64,000 bases of DNA, taken from NCBI GenBank assembly GCA_902789325.1, contig CADANN010000017.1, positions 57,788 through 121,787 of the forward strand. The letters run 5' to 3'. Shown in pieces: positions 1 through 7,433 of the stretch (position 1 is the first letter of the stretch; each line of letters opens with the position of its first letter). The DNA is from an uncultured Spirochaetaceae bacterium (lineage in GTDB: Bacteria > Spirochaetota > Spirochaetia > Treponematales > Treponemataceae). Under the pieces are notes generated by a model. That model made no database searches. It was not told the origin of the DNA and saw only the letters and a program-made list of their open reading frames with translations. Made by a program: the position numbers and the translations under genes.

Positions 1-1235
1 CATAAACCACATTCAATACAAGCCAGAGATGAAGCCGTAAATCTTTCATTCAAAAGCTTGTAGTTTACAGTATGGTTATAAAGAATATCCGGTGAAAGTT
101 TTACAGGACATGCAAAACGACAGTTTCCACAGTTAATGCAAGAATACACCTGTTCATCAGTCCTTCGCTTTTTAGAAAGGAATTCTACTGATTTGACATA
201 TTTCGTAATTGGAATATCAAGACTCTGAACTGAAATTCCACAAAGCATTCCGTTTATGATTATATGTGCCGGATCCTTTACAAAACCTCCAAGCTGGGAA
301 ACAAGCTCGCGCAATGTAATACCAACTTTTACTTCAAGAAGGCAAGAGGCATTCAGACAATCTCCAGAAAAATGAACAAATCTGTCTACAGAAGGAATTG
401 AAAGACCTGCTGATTTATAAACTTCATAAGCTGTAGATGCATCAACAAACAAATCATGTTTTGTAATACAGAATACGCAGGTTCTTTTAAGAGGACCTCT
501 TACAAATGCTGAAACAATTTCTCTTGGAGTTCCACAAGGATAACGGCGGATATTCATTTCCAACGCTTTTACATCTTTGTATTCATCTTTCTTAAAAATA
601 TCTTTATCAGCAAATTTTTGATCAATTGCAAAAACAATACCTTTTGCGTTAATTGCCTTTGCAAGAATTCTAGCTCCTTTTACAAGTTCATCAAAATAGA
701 ATTTACTTACAAGAGAATCTGTAACTCGGTATGGATCTTCATCAAAAAGTCTAACTATAACATTTTCTGGTTTTCTTTTTGATTGTTGCATTTTTTCTAT
801 CTCAATTCCAAGGTTTTCAGGAATAGAAGTTTTAAATGTATTTAGAACTCCGAGCTCTGTCAACTTAGAAGGAATTTCTGCACCAATCAAATTTGAAGCA
901 GTTTTTTCCTGATGCTTTTTACCAAGGAATGAAAAGGCTCCACCGAATCTGATTTTAACACAGAATTCCTGTCTGCCATCTGGAGAAAAAACAGGTTCTA
1001 TTGCTACAACTGTTCCAGGAACTGAAGAATGAATAAAAGTTTTCTTTCCTTTAATAAGCTCAGTTTCTGCAATAACATCACCCTCGTGTACAATATCACC
1101 AACTTTTACAAGAGGTTTATAATTACTGCCAGCTTCCTGTGAAAGCGGAATTGAAACAAAGCGAGGCAAAAAAGCTTTTTGAGAATCTTTATAGTCTTTA
1201 ATAACAGACGAAACTATCGGGTTATTTGAATTCAT
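1..1235 (-). CDS. RnfC-like barrel/4Fe-4S protein, degenerate paralogue (3' end cut by window)
   Basis: This is the N-terminal 411 residues of an open reading frame that runs off the window edge. The order matches RnfC, the peripheral NADH-oxidising subunit of the Rnf ion pump: a lipoyl-like barrel (KPLVKVGDIVHEGDVI), a central region, an SLBB-like part, then a CINCGNCRFACP iron-sulfur motif and the start of a second (CIECGL). Compared with the bona fide RnfC at 41697-43112 it lacks the GMGGAxFP flavin/NADH loop, and the NAAECEPYLTCD segment is replaced by RLFDEDPYRVTD, so NADH binding is probably lost. The ATG overlaps the stop of the upstream membrane-protein gene by 4 bp (ATGA), which implies coupled translation. 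It could serve a second, partial Rnf-like complex lying beyond the edge. The RnfC relationship is clear; the function is inferred. Confidence 0.8.
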   Translation of the reverse strand, partial: MNSNNPIVSSVIKDYKDSQKAFLPRFVSIPLSQEAGSNYKPLVKVGDIVHEGDVIAETELIKGKKTFIHSSVPGTVVAIEPVFSPDGRQEFCVKIRFGGAFSFLGKKHQEKTASNLIGAEIPSKLTELGVLNTFKTSIPENLGIEIEKMQQSKRKPENVIVRLFDEDPYRVTDSLVSKFYFDELVKGARILAKAINAKGIVFAIDQKFADKDIFKKDEYKDVKALEMNIRRYPCGTPREIVSAFVRGPLKRTCVFCITKHDLFVDASTAYEVYKSAGLSIPSVDRFVHFSGDCLNASCLLEVKVGITLRELVSQLGGFVKDPAHIIINGMLCGISVQSLDIPITKYVKSVEFLSKKRRTDEQVYSCINCGNCRFACPVKLSPDILYNHTVNYKLLNERFTASSLACIECGL

Positions 1236-2620
1236 TTAGTAATACCTTTTCTTATGATAATGGAAATGTAGATAAAAAGTAATATAAAAACGCAAATAAA
1301 CATCATAATTATGCCAAATAAATTTATATGGCTTGAGCTTAATGCTGAATATCCAGCGGTAAAATCTGCTCCTTCTGATTTCATAACTTTTTCAACTGAA
1401 TTAAATTTTAATGAATCAATTCCATCAAAAACTTCCTTGCGGAAACTTTCATCATAATGCATTGTCTGCTTATGTGGTGTAATAATTCCGCTCTCTGGAT
1501 TTTCTGTAAATGTCTGAAACTCAACAGAATCTTCATTTTCAAAAGATTTTTCATTTAGGGATTTATATGGTGCAGTACGTACATTCCAGTTCCATCTGTA
1601 AAAATCTTCAAACTGTGGAAGACTTTCATTTTGAATTGATGAGGAAGCAGGAAGAAGAAGTTTTGAACTTCTTGATTTTACAGAATCCGTTGAAGTCAAA
1701 AAGAACAATACAACTACTAACAAAGCTGCAGCTGTTGAAACTCCCAGAGTAATAAAAGCTTTTCCTGCAAAAATAGAAATGCTTTTTGCAGGGCGAATAA
1801 AAACCGGAACAAATGGCTTTTTAGTGCGAAGATAGTTCTCTAATTCATTTACACTGAACAATGCAGCACCTGTTCCAGATGCTGCTACAATAAACCAGAA
1901 GCCAGAAGCAAGAGAGCCTGCAAATGCACATACAAATGCAATTCCAAGCATTGCAGGAATAAAGCGACGGCTTATAAGCCAGCTCATTGCCCCACGCCTT
2001 TTCCATACATTAGCAGAGAAAAATAAACACAAAAGCACAAGGCAGGTAGCAGTTGCAACCGGATAAAACGGATTGCTGAATAAAAATACTAAAGGAATAA
2101 TTGAGCCGTATGCAAAGACAATTTTGTTTTTTACAAAGAGCAAAAGCATCACAGCAAGCAGCAGGCCAATCAAAGGTAAAAGCCAGGGATAAGTTGCTGA
2201 TGTATCAGTACCACAAGGAATGCCAGCTTTCTCAATTAATTGAACCAACTCACCAAGTCGAGATTTATATTCAGAAGGAATATAATAAAGTCTGTACGCT
2301 GCTGCCTTATCAAAAAAGAATGCTTTACGTTGATTTGTATATTCGTAATCTTTTGATCCGTAATTCAGACGCAGCATAGAAATTTCAATTGAGTTTTCAT
2401 TTAATGAAACTGGAAGAAACTGACCGGAAAGGTACACTGCATCCTGAATTTCACATTTTGTAAGGGCTGTTAGAATTTTTGAATCATCTGCATCCGCAGG
2501 AACATAAAGAACATTATATTCTTTCCAGAGTTTTCCAGATGGTACCGAGCGGAAGGAAATTAAAAGAATAAGTGAAATAAGAAAAACAAGCGGTGAAATA
2601 TATTTTGTATACTTATTCAT
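1232..2620 (-). CDS. Polytopic membrane protein of unknown function
   Basis: I do not recognise this 462-residue protein. It has an N-terminal membrane segment (about 9-24), a soluble extracytoplasmic stretch (25-145), a block of about six to seven hydrophobic helices (146-310), a second polar stretch (about 315-430) and a last helix (about 436-457) ending in basic residues. No catalytic motif is visible. It lies 4 nt downstream of the DUF212 gene, and its stop overlaps the start of the RnfC-like gene by 4 bp, so the three are almost certainly one operon. The tight link suggests it is a membrane partner or anchor of the RnfC-like protein. That role is inference only. Confidence 0.6.
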   Translation of the reverse strand: MNKYTKYISPLVFLISLILLISFRSVPSGKLWKEYNVLYVPADADDSKILTALTKCEIQDAVYLSGQFLPVSLNENSIEISMLRLNYGSKDYEYTNQRKAFFFDKAAAYRLYYIPSEYKSRLGELVQLIEKAGIPCGTDTSATYPWLLPLIGLLLAVMLLLFVKNKIVFAYGSIIPLVFLFSNPFYPVATATCLVLLCLFFSANVWKRRGAMSWLISRRFIPAMLGIAFVCAFAGSLASGFWFIVAASGTGAALFSVNELENYLRTKKPFVPVFIRPAKSISIFAGKAFITLGVSTAAALLVVVLFFLTSTDSVKSRSSKLLLPASSSIQNESLPQFEDFYRWNWNVRTAPYKSLNEKSFENEDSVEFQTFTENPESGIITPHKQTMHYDESFRKEVFDGIDSLKFNSVEKVMKSEGADFTAGYSALSSSHINLFGIIMMFICVFILLFIYISIIIRKGITK

Positions 2621-2624
2621 GAGG

Positions 2625-3116
2625 CTATTTTAGAAGAGAAAAAGAAAGTCCCACAAAAAAGCCAAGAAGACAACCGCACAATACTTCCATTGGAGTATGT
2701 CCGTCAACTTCTTTAAGAGGTTTGTAACTTTCTATAATCCCCTTTTCCTTAAGGTCGTTTCCAATTTCATTAATTTTTCTTGCCTGAATTCCACTTGAAC
2801 GTCTTACACCAAAAGCATCGCGAATAACAACAAGAAAAAAGCAGAGTGCAAAAATAAATAAGTCAGAATGGAGCCCGTGGCGGAATGCGATTGTAACACA
2901 AAGTGATGTTACTAAAGCTGAATGGCTTGAAGGCATACCACCTGTACGCCATAACATTACTTCAAATAATTCGCCCAGAGAATGAATTTTACCGTAAATG
3001 AGTTTTATTGCAGCTTTTATAAATTGTGCACCGAGCCAGCTGAATATACAAGCAAGAAGAATCGGGTTATGTAAGAAAAGTATAAATTGCTCAATAAAAG
3101 TATTTGTCGGTGACAT
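2625..3116 (-). CDS. DUF212 / divergent PAP2-family membrane protein
   Basis: This 163-residue protein matches the DUF212 (YuiD-like) family, small integral membrane proteins distantly related to PAP2 acid phosphatases. Visible features are the GGMPSSHSALV motif, a later RRSSGIQA segment, the DGHTPMEVLCGCLLG motif and about four hydrophobic helices. Length is typical. In this family the conserved Ser/His residues resemble phosphatase motifs, but a substrate is not established. It is the first gene of the minus-strand operon leading to the membrane protein and the RnfC paralogue. No strong ribosome binding site is visible upstream. Confidence 0.85.
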   Translation of the reverse strand: MSPTNTFIEQFILFLHNPILLACIFSWLGAQFIKAAIKLIYGKIHSLGELFEVMLWRTGGMPSSHSALVTSLCVTIAFRHGLHSDLFIFALCFFLVVIRDAFGVRRSSGIQARKINEIGNDLKEKGIIESYKPLKEVDGHTPMEVLCGCLLGFFVGLSFSLLK

Positions 3117-3209
3117 ATGCTACCAAATAAAAAAAATATACATATATATTAGCACTCAAATGCGAATTTTACTAGTAGATTTTTTTAAAAATGCATATAC
3201 TTTATAGAG

Positions 3210-4208
3210 ATGGAATTCAAAGATTTTACAGCAGGAAAAGATGACTCAGACCGCCGCCTCGATCGCGTTTTAAGGATTTTTTTAAGCAATAAGGGATTGC
3301 CAGAAATCTATAAGCTCTTGCGAAAAGGCCTTATAAAGCTTAATCACAAAAAGGCAAAGCCTGAAACTCATGTTGCAGAGGGAGATATTATTTCCATTGC
3401 GGCTTTTCTTTTTGATGATGATAAAACTGATGATTTAGAACTCTCAAAATATGAAAAATCGCCTCATTCATCTTCAAATCAGCTTAAAATTGTATTTGAA
3501 AATGAACATCTTTTGATTATAGATAAACCATACGATAGGACAGTTCACGGTAAAACAGATGGGCTTTATAAGGATGTAATTGATTATCTGAATTCAAAAA
3601 CTGATTCTAATAAAAATACTTCCCTTTCTTTTAAGCCTGGCCCCCTTCACCGTCTGGATCGCCGCACCACCGGTCTTTTAGTTTTCTCAAAAAGTCTCGA
3701 AGGTGCCCGCTGGTTTACGCAAGGTATAAAAAATCACACAATACATAAAAAATATTACGGGCTTGTTCAGGGAAAACTTTCTCAAAAAGAAGAATGGAAA
3801 GATTTCATAACTGATAATGGCGAAAACGAAGATGGATTTTACACCGTTGAAGCAAAAACAACAACAGAAGATGAAGATTCTTCAGTTATGTGCGAAACTC
3901 ATGCAACTCCACTTGACTGGGGAACTACACAAGGGCATACCTACACTCTCGTTGAATATGACATCAAAACCGGACGCAAACATCAGATTCGCAGTCAGAG
4001 CGCACTTCATAAACATCCTCTTGCTGGAGATACAGCTTACGGAGCTGCTCGTCTTGATTGTAATTCAAAAAGAGAGTTTTATCTTCAGGCTTATTGCCTT
4101 AATTTTCCAGAAAATCCGCTTGGACTCCCTCCGCAAATAAAAATAGGTCTTTCTCCCGATTTTATTGAGCAATTACAATGTTGTGGTATTAAAAAAACTG
4201 GTTTATAA
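3210..4208 (+). CDS. RluA-family 23S rRNA pseudouridine synthase
   Basis: The 332-residue protein isomerises uridine to pseudouridine in RNA, most likely 23S rRNA. Residues about 13-65 form an S4 RNA-binding domain (RRLDRVLRIFLSNKGLPEIY). The catalytic domain follows, with the active-site motif GPLHRLDRRTTGLLVFSKS holding the catalytic Asp, then KKYYGLVQG and the C-terminal GRKHQIRSQ and HPLAGDTAYG motifs. The architecture fits RluC/RluA. The exact target uridines cannot be read from sequence. There is no Shine-Dalgarno sequence; a TATACT box at 3196-3201 lies 8 nt before the ATG, so the transcript may be leaderless, although no good -35 is visible here. Confidence 0.92.
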   Translation: MEFKDFTAGKDDSDRRLDRVLRIFLSNKGLPEIYKLLRKGLIKLNHKKAKPETHVAEGDIISIAAFLFDDDKTDDLELSKYEKSPHSSSNQLKIVFENEHLLIIDKPYDRTVHGKTDGLYKDVIDYLNSKTDSNKNTSLSFKPGPLHRLDRRTTGLLVFSKSLEGARWFTQGIKNHTIHKKYYGLVQGKLSQKEEWKDFITDNGENEDGFYTVEAKTTTEDEDSSVMCETHATPLDWGTTQGHTYTLVEYDIKTGRKHQIRSQSALHKHPLAGDTAYGAARLDCNSKREFYLQAYCLNFPENPLGLPPQIKIGLSPDFIEQLQCCGIKKTGL

Positions 4209-4209
4209 T
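4181..4209 (+). promoter_or_regulatory. Sigma70-type promoter for the P-loop gene
   Basis: TTGTGG (4181-4186), a 17-bp spacer and TATAAT (4204-4209) lie inside the 3' end of the pseudouridine synthase gene. The ATG at 4219 comes 9 nt after the -10 box, so the mRNA would have almost no leader. Confidence 0.6.
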
Positions 4210-4218
4210 ATTAAACGT

Positions 4219-5127
4219 ATGGGAAAGAAACTTTCAGACATTATGGAGATTTTCGATATATTCAAACATGTGCAGGTTTATGCTCTTGTGGGTGAAAGCG
4301 GTACGGGTAAATCTTTCCGTTCAAAGCTTCTTGCTGAACAATATGGAATTCATGCAATTATTGATGACGGACTTTTGATTCAGGATGATAAAATTGTAGC
4401 CGGCCGTTCTGCAAAACGTGAGAAAACCTACATGGGAGCCGTTCGTGCTGCCCTTTTTGATGACAAAGAACACCGCGATTCTGTTGCTCGAGTTCTCCGC
4501 AAAACCCATATCAAAAAAATCCTTCTGCTTGGAACTTCTGAAAAAATGGTAAGCAAAATTGCCATGCGTCTGCAGCTTCCCCAGCCACAGAAAATCATCC
4601 ATATTGAAGATATTGCCTCTCAGGAAGATATTGAAAAAGCAATTAAGTCCCGCCAGGTTGAAGGTAAACACGTAATCCCGGTTCCATCAATTGAAGTAAA
4701 AAAGAATTATTCTCAGATTTTTTCAACTTCAATGCACGACTTTTTTAATAAAAACAAATTGTTCAAAAAGACAGGTAAAAATCTTACTGGTAAGATGATT
4801 GAAAAATCTATCGTTCAGCCCGAGTTTTCAAAAAAAGGCCGCATTGAAATTTCAGAAGCCGCCCTGACCCAGATGGTTATGCACTGTGTAAGTGAATGTG
4901 ATCCGGAAGTTAAAATCAAAAAGATTTCAATCAAAACTGATAATCGAGGTTACCGTCTGATTGTAACTATCGATGTACCTTTTGGAACTCAGCTTACAGG
5001 CAAGGTTCATAAGCTTCAGCAATATATCATTGATAAAATTGAATCTTTTACCGGCATTTTGATTGAGGAAGTAAGTATAATTATTGATAAAATATCAAAG
5101 CCGGCCAGTATGTCGGGAAGATCCTGA
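4219..5127 (+). CDS. P-loop NTPase-like protein with C-terminal Asp23/Gls24-like segment
   Basis: I chose the ATG at 4219 (302 residues) because it follows a good -10 box and the preceding gene has just ended. An upstream ATG at 4165 would overlap that gene. A Walker A motif GESGTGKS sits near residue 27, followed by a segment containing DDGLLIQDDKIVAGRSAK and a likely second nucleotide-contact region (KKILLLGTSEKM). The last about 90 residues (ISEAALTQMVMHCVSE onward, ending TGILIEEVSIIIDKI) resemble the Asp23/Gls24 alkaline-shock fold. I know no named function for this combination. It may be a spirochaete-type nucleotide-binding protein. The 3' end overlaps convergent pcnB by 33 bp. Confidence 0.75.
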   Translation: MGKKLSDIMEIFDIFKHVQVYALVGESGTGKSFRSKLLAEQYGIHAIIDDGLLIQDDKIVAGRSAKREKTYMGAVRAALFDDKEHRDSVARVLRKTHIKKILLLGTSEKMVSKIAMRLQLPQPQKIIHIEDIASQEDIEKAIKSRQVEGKHVIPVPSIEVKKNYSQIFSTSMHDFFNKNKLFKKTGKNLTGKMIEKSIVQPEFSKKGRIEISEAALTQMVMHCVSECDPEVKIKKISIKTDNRGYRLIVTIDVPFGTQLTGKVHKLQQYIIDKIESFTGILIEEVSIIIDKISKPASMSGRS

Positions 5128-6261
5128 TTTAGAATTTCCACTTCGTTTTGACAGAGTTTGTGGCGCAGGATTCTTTTGAACTGCTGGTTTTGGTGTTGTA
5201 GTACGTGATTTTACACCAAGTTCATTTAATGCAGTTTTTACCGCATATTCAAGTTCTTTACGAACCGGATTCATAGGAAGTACAAAGTTTCTGCATTCTG
5301 CCCAGGTCTTTGCATATAATTCAGTATATGAATATTTATCTTTTGTTTCTTTTTCCCAGTCGGTAAGAGTTGCAGCAAAATCTTTAATAAGGAAATATAA
5401 TTTCTTACCCATTCGAGCATCAGGTTCATTCTTATTCAATTCACCTAACTTACGGATGCTTTCCATATAGTTGCTTTCAAAATCACGATTGTCATAAATC
5501 AATGAAGTCGCAGCCGGCTGAAGATAAATAAATAAATCTGTATCAAGTGCTTCCTGAATGATTTCATAAGCATTACAGTTATTAATAATTTTCAAAAGTT
5601 CTTCTGTAAGTCTTGATGGTGAAACCTGTGATAGCATTCCAGCAGAAATTCTGATTTTATGTCTTAAAGAATAAGGCATTTTAGCATGAGTAGTTGCAGA
5701 ATACTTAATTGCACGCAACATACGAACTGGATCTTCAACAAATATTCTATCCAAAGGAATAACTGGTCGCAGAATATGCTTTTTGATATCACGCATGCCG
5801 CCAACATAATCAATAACCTGCTGCTGGAGCGGATCATAATAAAGTGCATTCATTGTGAAATCGCGGCGCAATACATCTTCTTCGATTGTGCCGAAATCAT
5901 TACCTACTGAACCTTCTGCATTTGAACGGAAAGTACTTACTTCAAAAATTTTAGTACCAAATACAACATGAACCAGACGGAAACGTCGGCCTATAATACG
6001 AGAATTTCTGAATATTCTTTTTATCTTAGATGGTGTGGCATCGGTGACAATATCAAAATCTTTTGGTTTATTTCCAACTATCAAATCTCTTACTGCACCA
6101 CCAACAATGTAAGCTGTAAAACCTGCATCGCGAAGTCTGTTAATAATTTGTAGTGCATCAGGATCTATGTTCTTGTTTGATATCAGGTGTTCCGTTTGCG
6201 TATAAATGACGGCCTTTTTTACCGGGCGTCCTTGACCATCGGTACCATATCTAATTAACAC
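5095..6261 (-). CDS. pcnB: Poly(A) polymerase / tRNA nucleotidyltransferase family (PcnB type)
   Basis: This 388-residue class II nucleotidyltransferase adds nucleotides to RNA 3' ends. The N-terminal catalytic core shows YIVGGAVRDLIVGNKPKDFD with the two metal-binding Asp residues, then RNSRIIGRRFRLVHV, which is typical of bacterial poly(A) polymerases rather than CCA enzymes, and RRDFTMNALYYDP. The tail is basic (about residues 350-388), as in PcnB, and may bind RNA. The start codon is GTG at 6259-6261. No Shine-Dalgarno sequence is present; a TAATAT box ends 8 nt upstream. The 3' end overlaps the convergent P-loop gene by 33 bp. A CCA-adding role cannot be fully excluded without other homologues from the genome. 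Confidence 0.85.
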   Translation of the reverse strand: MLIRYGTDGQGRPVKKAVIYTQTEHLISNKNIDPDALQIINRLRDAGFTAYIVGGAVRDLIVGNKPKDFDIVTDATPSKIKRIFRNSRIIGRRFRLVHVVFGTKIFEVSTFRSNAEGSVGNDFGTIEEDVLRRDFTMNALYYDPLQQQVIDYVGGMRDIKKHILRPVIPLDRIFVEDPVRMLRAIKYSATTHAKMPYSLRHKIRISAGMLSQVSPSRLTEELLKIINNCNAYEIIQEALDTDLFIYLQPAATSLIYDNRDFESNYMESIRKLGELNKNEPDARMGKKLYFLIKDFAATLTDWEKETKDKYSYTELYAKTWAECRNFVLPMNPVRKELEYAVKTALNELGVKSRTTTPKPAVQKNPAPQTLSKRSGNSKSGSSRHTGRL

Positions 6262-6269
6262 GATTATTG

Positions 6270-6299
6270 ATATTATTGTTATTTTTAATTAATAGTCAA
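6270..6299 (-). promoter_or_regulatory. Sigma70-type promoter for pcnB
   Basis: On the minus strand TTGACT (6299-6294), an 18-bp spacer and TAATAT (6275-6270) precede the GTG start by 8 nt. This predicts a leaderless or near-leaderless pcnB transcript. Confidence 0.6.
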
Positions 6300-6325
6300 G
6301 TATATTGAAATAAAGAGTTCCCCAC

Positions 6326-6407
6326 TCTGAAATTGCTCCCGCGAAAAAAAAGTCTTAGACAACGGGATGATGTTATCTAAGACTTTTATTCGCTCCGCAA
6401 TTTCAGA
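6326..6407 (-). terminator. Nested inverted repeat with T tract, terminator of the lipase gene
   Basis: Two perfect stems are nested. The outer is TCTGAAATTGC (6326-6336) with its complement at 6397-6407. The inner is AAAAGTCTTAGA (6348-6359) with TCTAAGACTTTT (6376-6387). Read on the minus strand, the inner stem is followed directly by more T residues, a classical intrinsic terminator, 4 nt after the lipase stop. Confidence 0.8.
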
Positions 6408-6411
6408 ATAA

Positions 6412-7353
6412 TTATTGTTTATTTACCCATTCAATAATATCATTCTCTACTTTTTCCTTATCGTTTTCATTTAGAATTTCGTGGCGATCACCTGGGTATT
6501 CTTTGAATTCAATCTTATTCATTCCATTAGATTGATAGATTTTTATGAGATCTTTAATTGAGGCACCGTATGAACCTACCGGGTCATCACTACCCCAGAT
6601 GAAAAATACAGGGAGGTCTGTAGGAATCTTTTTGATGTTTTTTGACTTATGAATTTTATTTAAGCCTTCAAGCATACTACAGAAGAATGAAGCTGTAAGC
6701 GGGAAGCCACACCAGTTATCCATTTTGTACATATCAACATTTAATTCGTTTGCAGAAAGCCAGTCAAATTCTGTTCTAGGATTTTGAATCTTTGCATTAT
6801 AACTTCCAAAAGCAAGCTTATCGAGCAAAGGAACAATTGCATTTTTACCGGTAAAGAAGGTAATAAGATGTGCAAAGAAAGAACCTGCTCCAACAAGCGC
6901 CGGACGTGGACCTGCTGTACCACATAAAATACATGCATCAATTGATGAACCAAACTCTTCGATAAATCCCTGCGAAACAAAAGAACCAAAGGAATGACCC
7001 ATAAGAATTGTCTTTTTTCCAGGGAAATCATTTTTAAGATTATCTGTTACAGCTTTGAGATCAAGAACGGCACGGTCAAAGCCTTTTTTATCTGCAAGTT
7101 TACCAAAAATTCCAGTGCCATTTTTTTCTGCATTTTCTGCAGAACGACCATGTCCGCGCATATCATAAGCATTAAGTACCCAGCCATTTTCTGCAAGAAC
7201 TGAACCAAAACGGTCATAACGTAAACTATGTTCTGCAAGTCCGTGGTGAAGCTGGATAACACCTTTTATTTCTTCTTCTGTATCTGGCTGCCAGCGGTTT
7301 ATACTCAGCTCATAGCCATCATCCATTTTTAGCATAAAACTTTTCATATTCAT
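6412..7353 (-). CDS. Alpha/beta hydrolase, lysophospholipase / monoacylglycerol lipase-like
   Basis: The 313-residue protein is a serine hydrolase of the PldB/monoglyceride lipase type (hydrolase_4 domain). Visible are LHHGLAEHSLRYDRFG near residue 37, the MRGHGRSAE loop, the nucleophile elbow GHSFGS near 120, the acidic residue in FIWGSDDPVGSYG and the catalytic His in YPGDRHEILNE near the C terminus. There is no signal peptide, so it probably acts on lysolipids or monoglycerides in the cytoplasm or at the inner membrane face. A strong AGGAGG lies 11 nt before the ATG. It appears monocistronic, with its own terminator at 6326-6407. Confidence 0.88.
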   Translation of the reverse strand: MNMKSFMLKMDDGYELSINRWQPDTEEEIKGVIQLHHGLAEHSLRYDRFGSVLAENGWVLNAYDMRGHGRSAENAEKNGTGIFGKLADKKGFDRAVLDLKAVTDNLKNDFPGKKTILMGHSFGSFVSQGFIEEFGSSIDACILCGTAGPRPALVGAGSFFAHLITFFTGKNAIVPLLDKLAFGSYNAKIQNPRTEFDWLSANELNVDMYKMDNWCGFPLTASFFCSMLEGLNKIHKSKNIKKIPTDLPVFFIWGSDDPVGSYGASIKDLIKIYQSNGMNKIEFKEYPGDRHEILNENDKEKVENDIIEWVNKQ

Positions 7354-7397
7354 AGCGGTTTTATCCTCCTGGGGAAAACACGGTTTCCTTATGTTTA

Positions 7398-7426
7398 TTG
7401 TACTTTTTATTAGGTAATGTTAAAAT
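7398..7426 (+). promoter_or_regulatory. Sigma70-type promoter for the RNA methyltransferase
   Basis: TTGTAC (7398-7403), a 17-bp spacer and TAAAAT (7421-7426). The ATG at 7434 lies 7 nt after the -10 box, so the transcript should start at or next to the start codon. Confidence 0.6.
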
Positions 7427-7433
7427 ATATAAC

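Noticed and set aside
4165..4218. Upstream ATG of the P-loop gene at 4165
   Set aside because: It would overlap the pseudouridine synthase gene by 44 bp and lie before the -10 box that fits the ATG at 4219.
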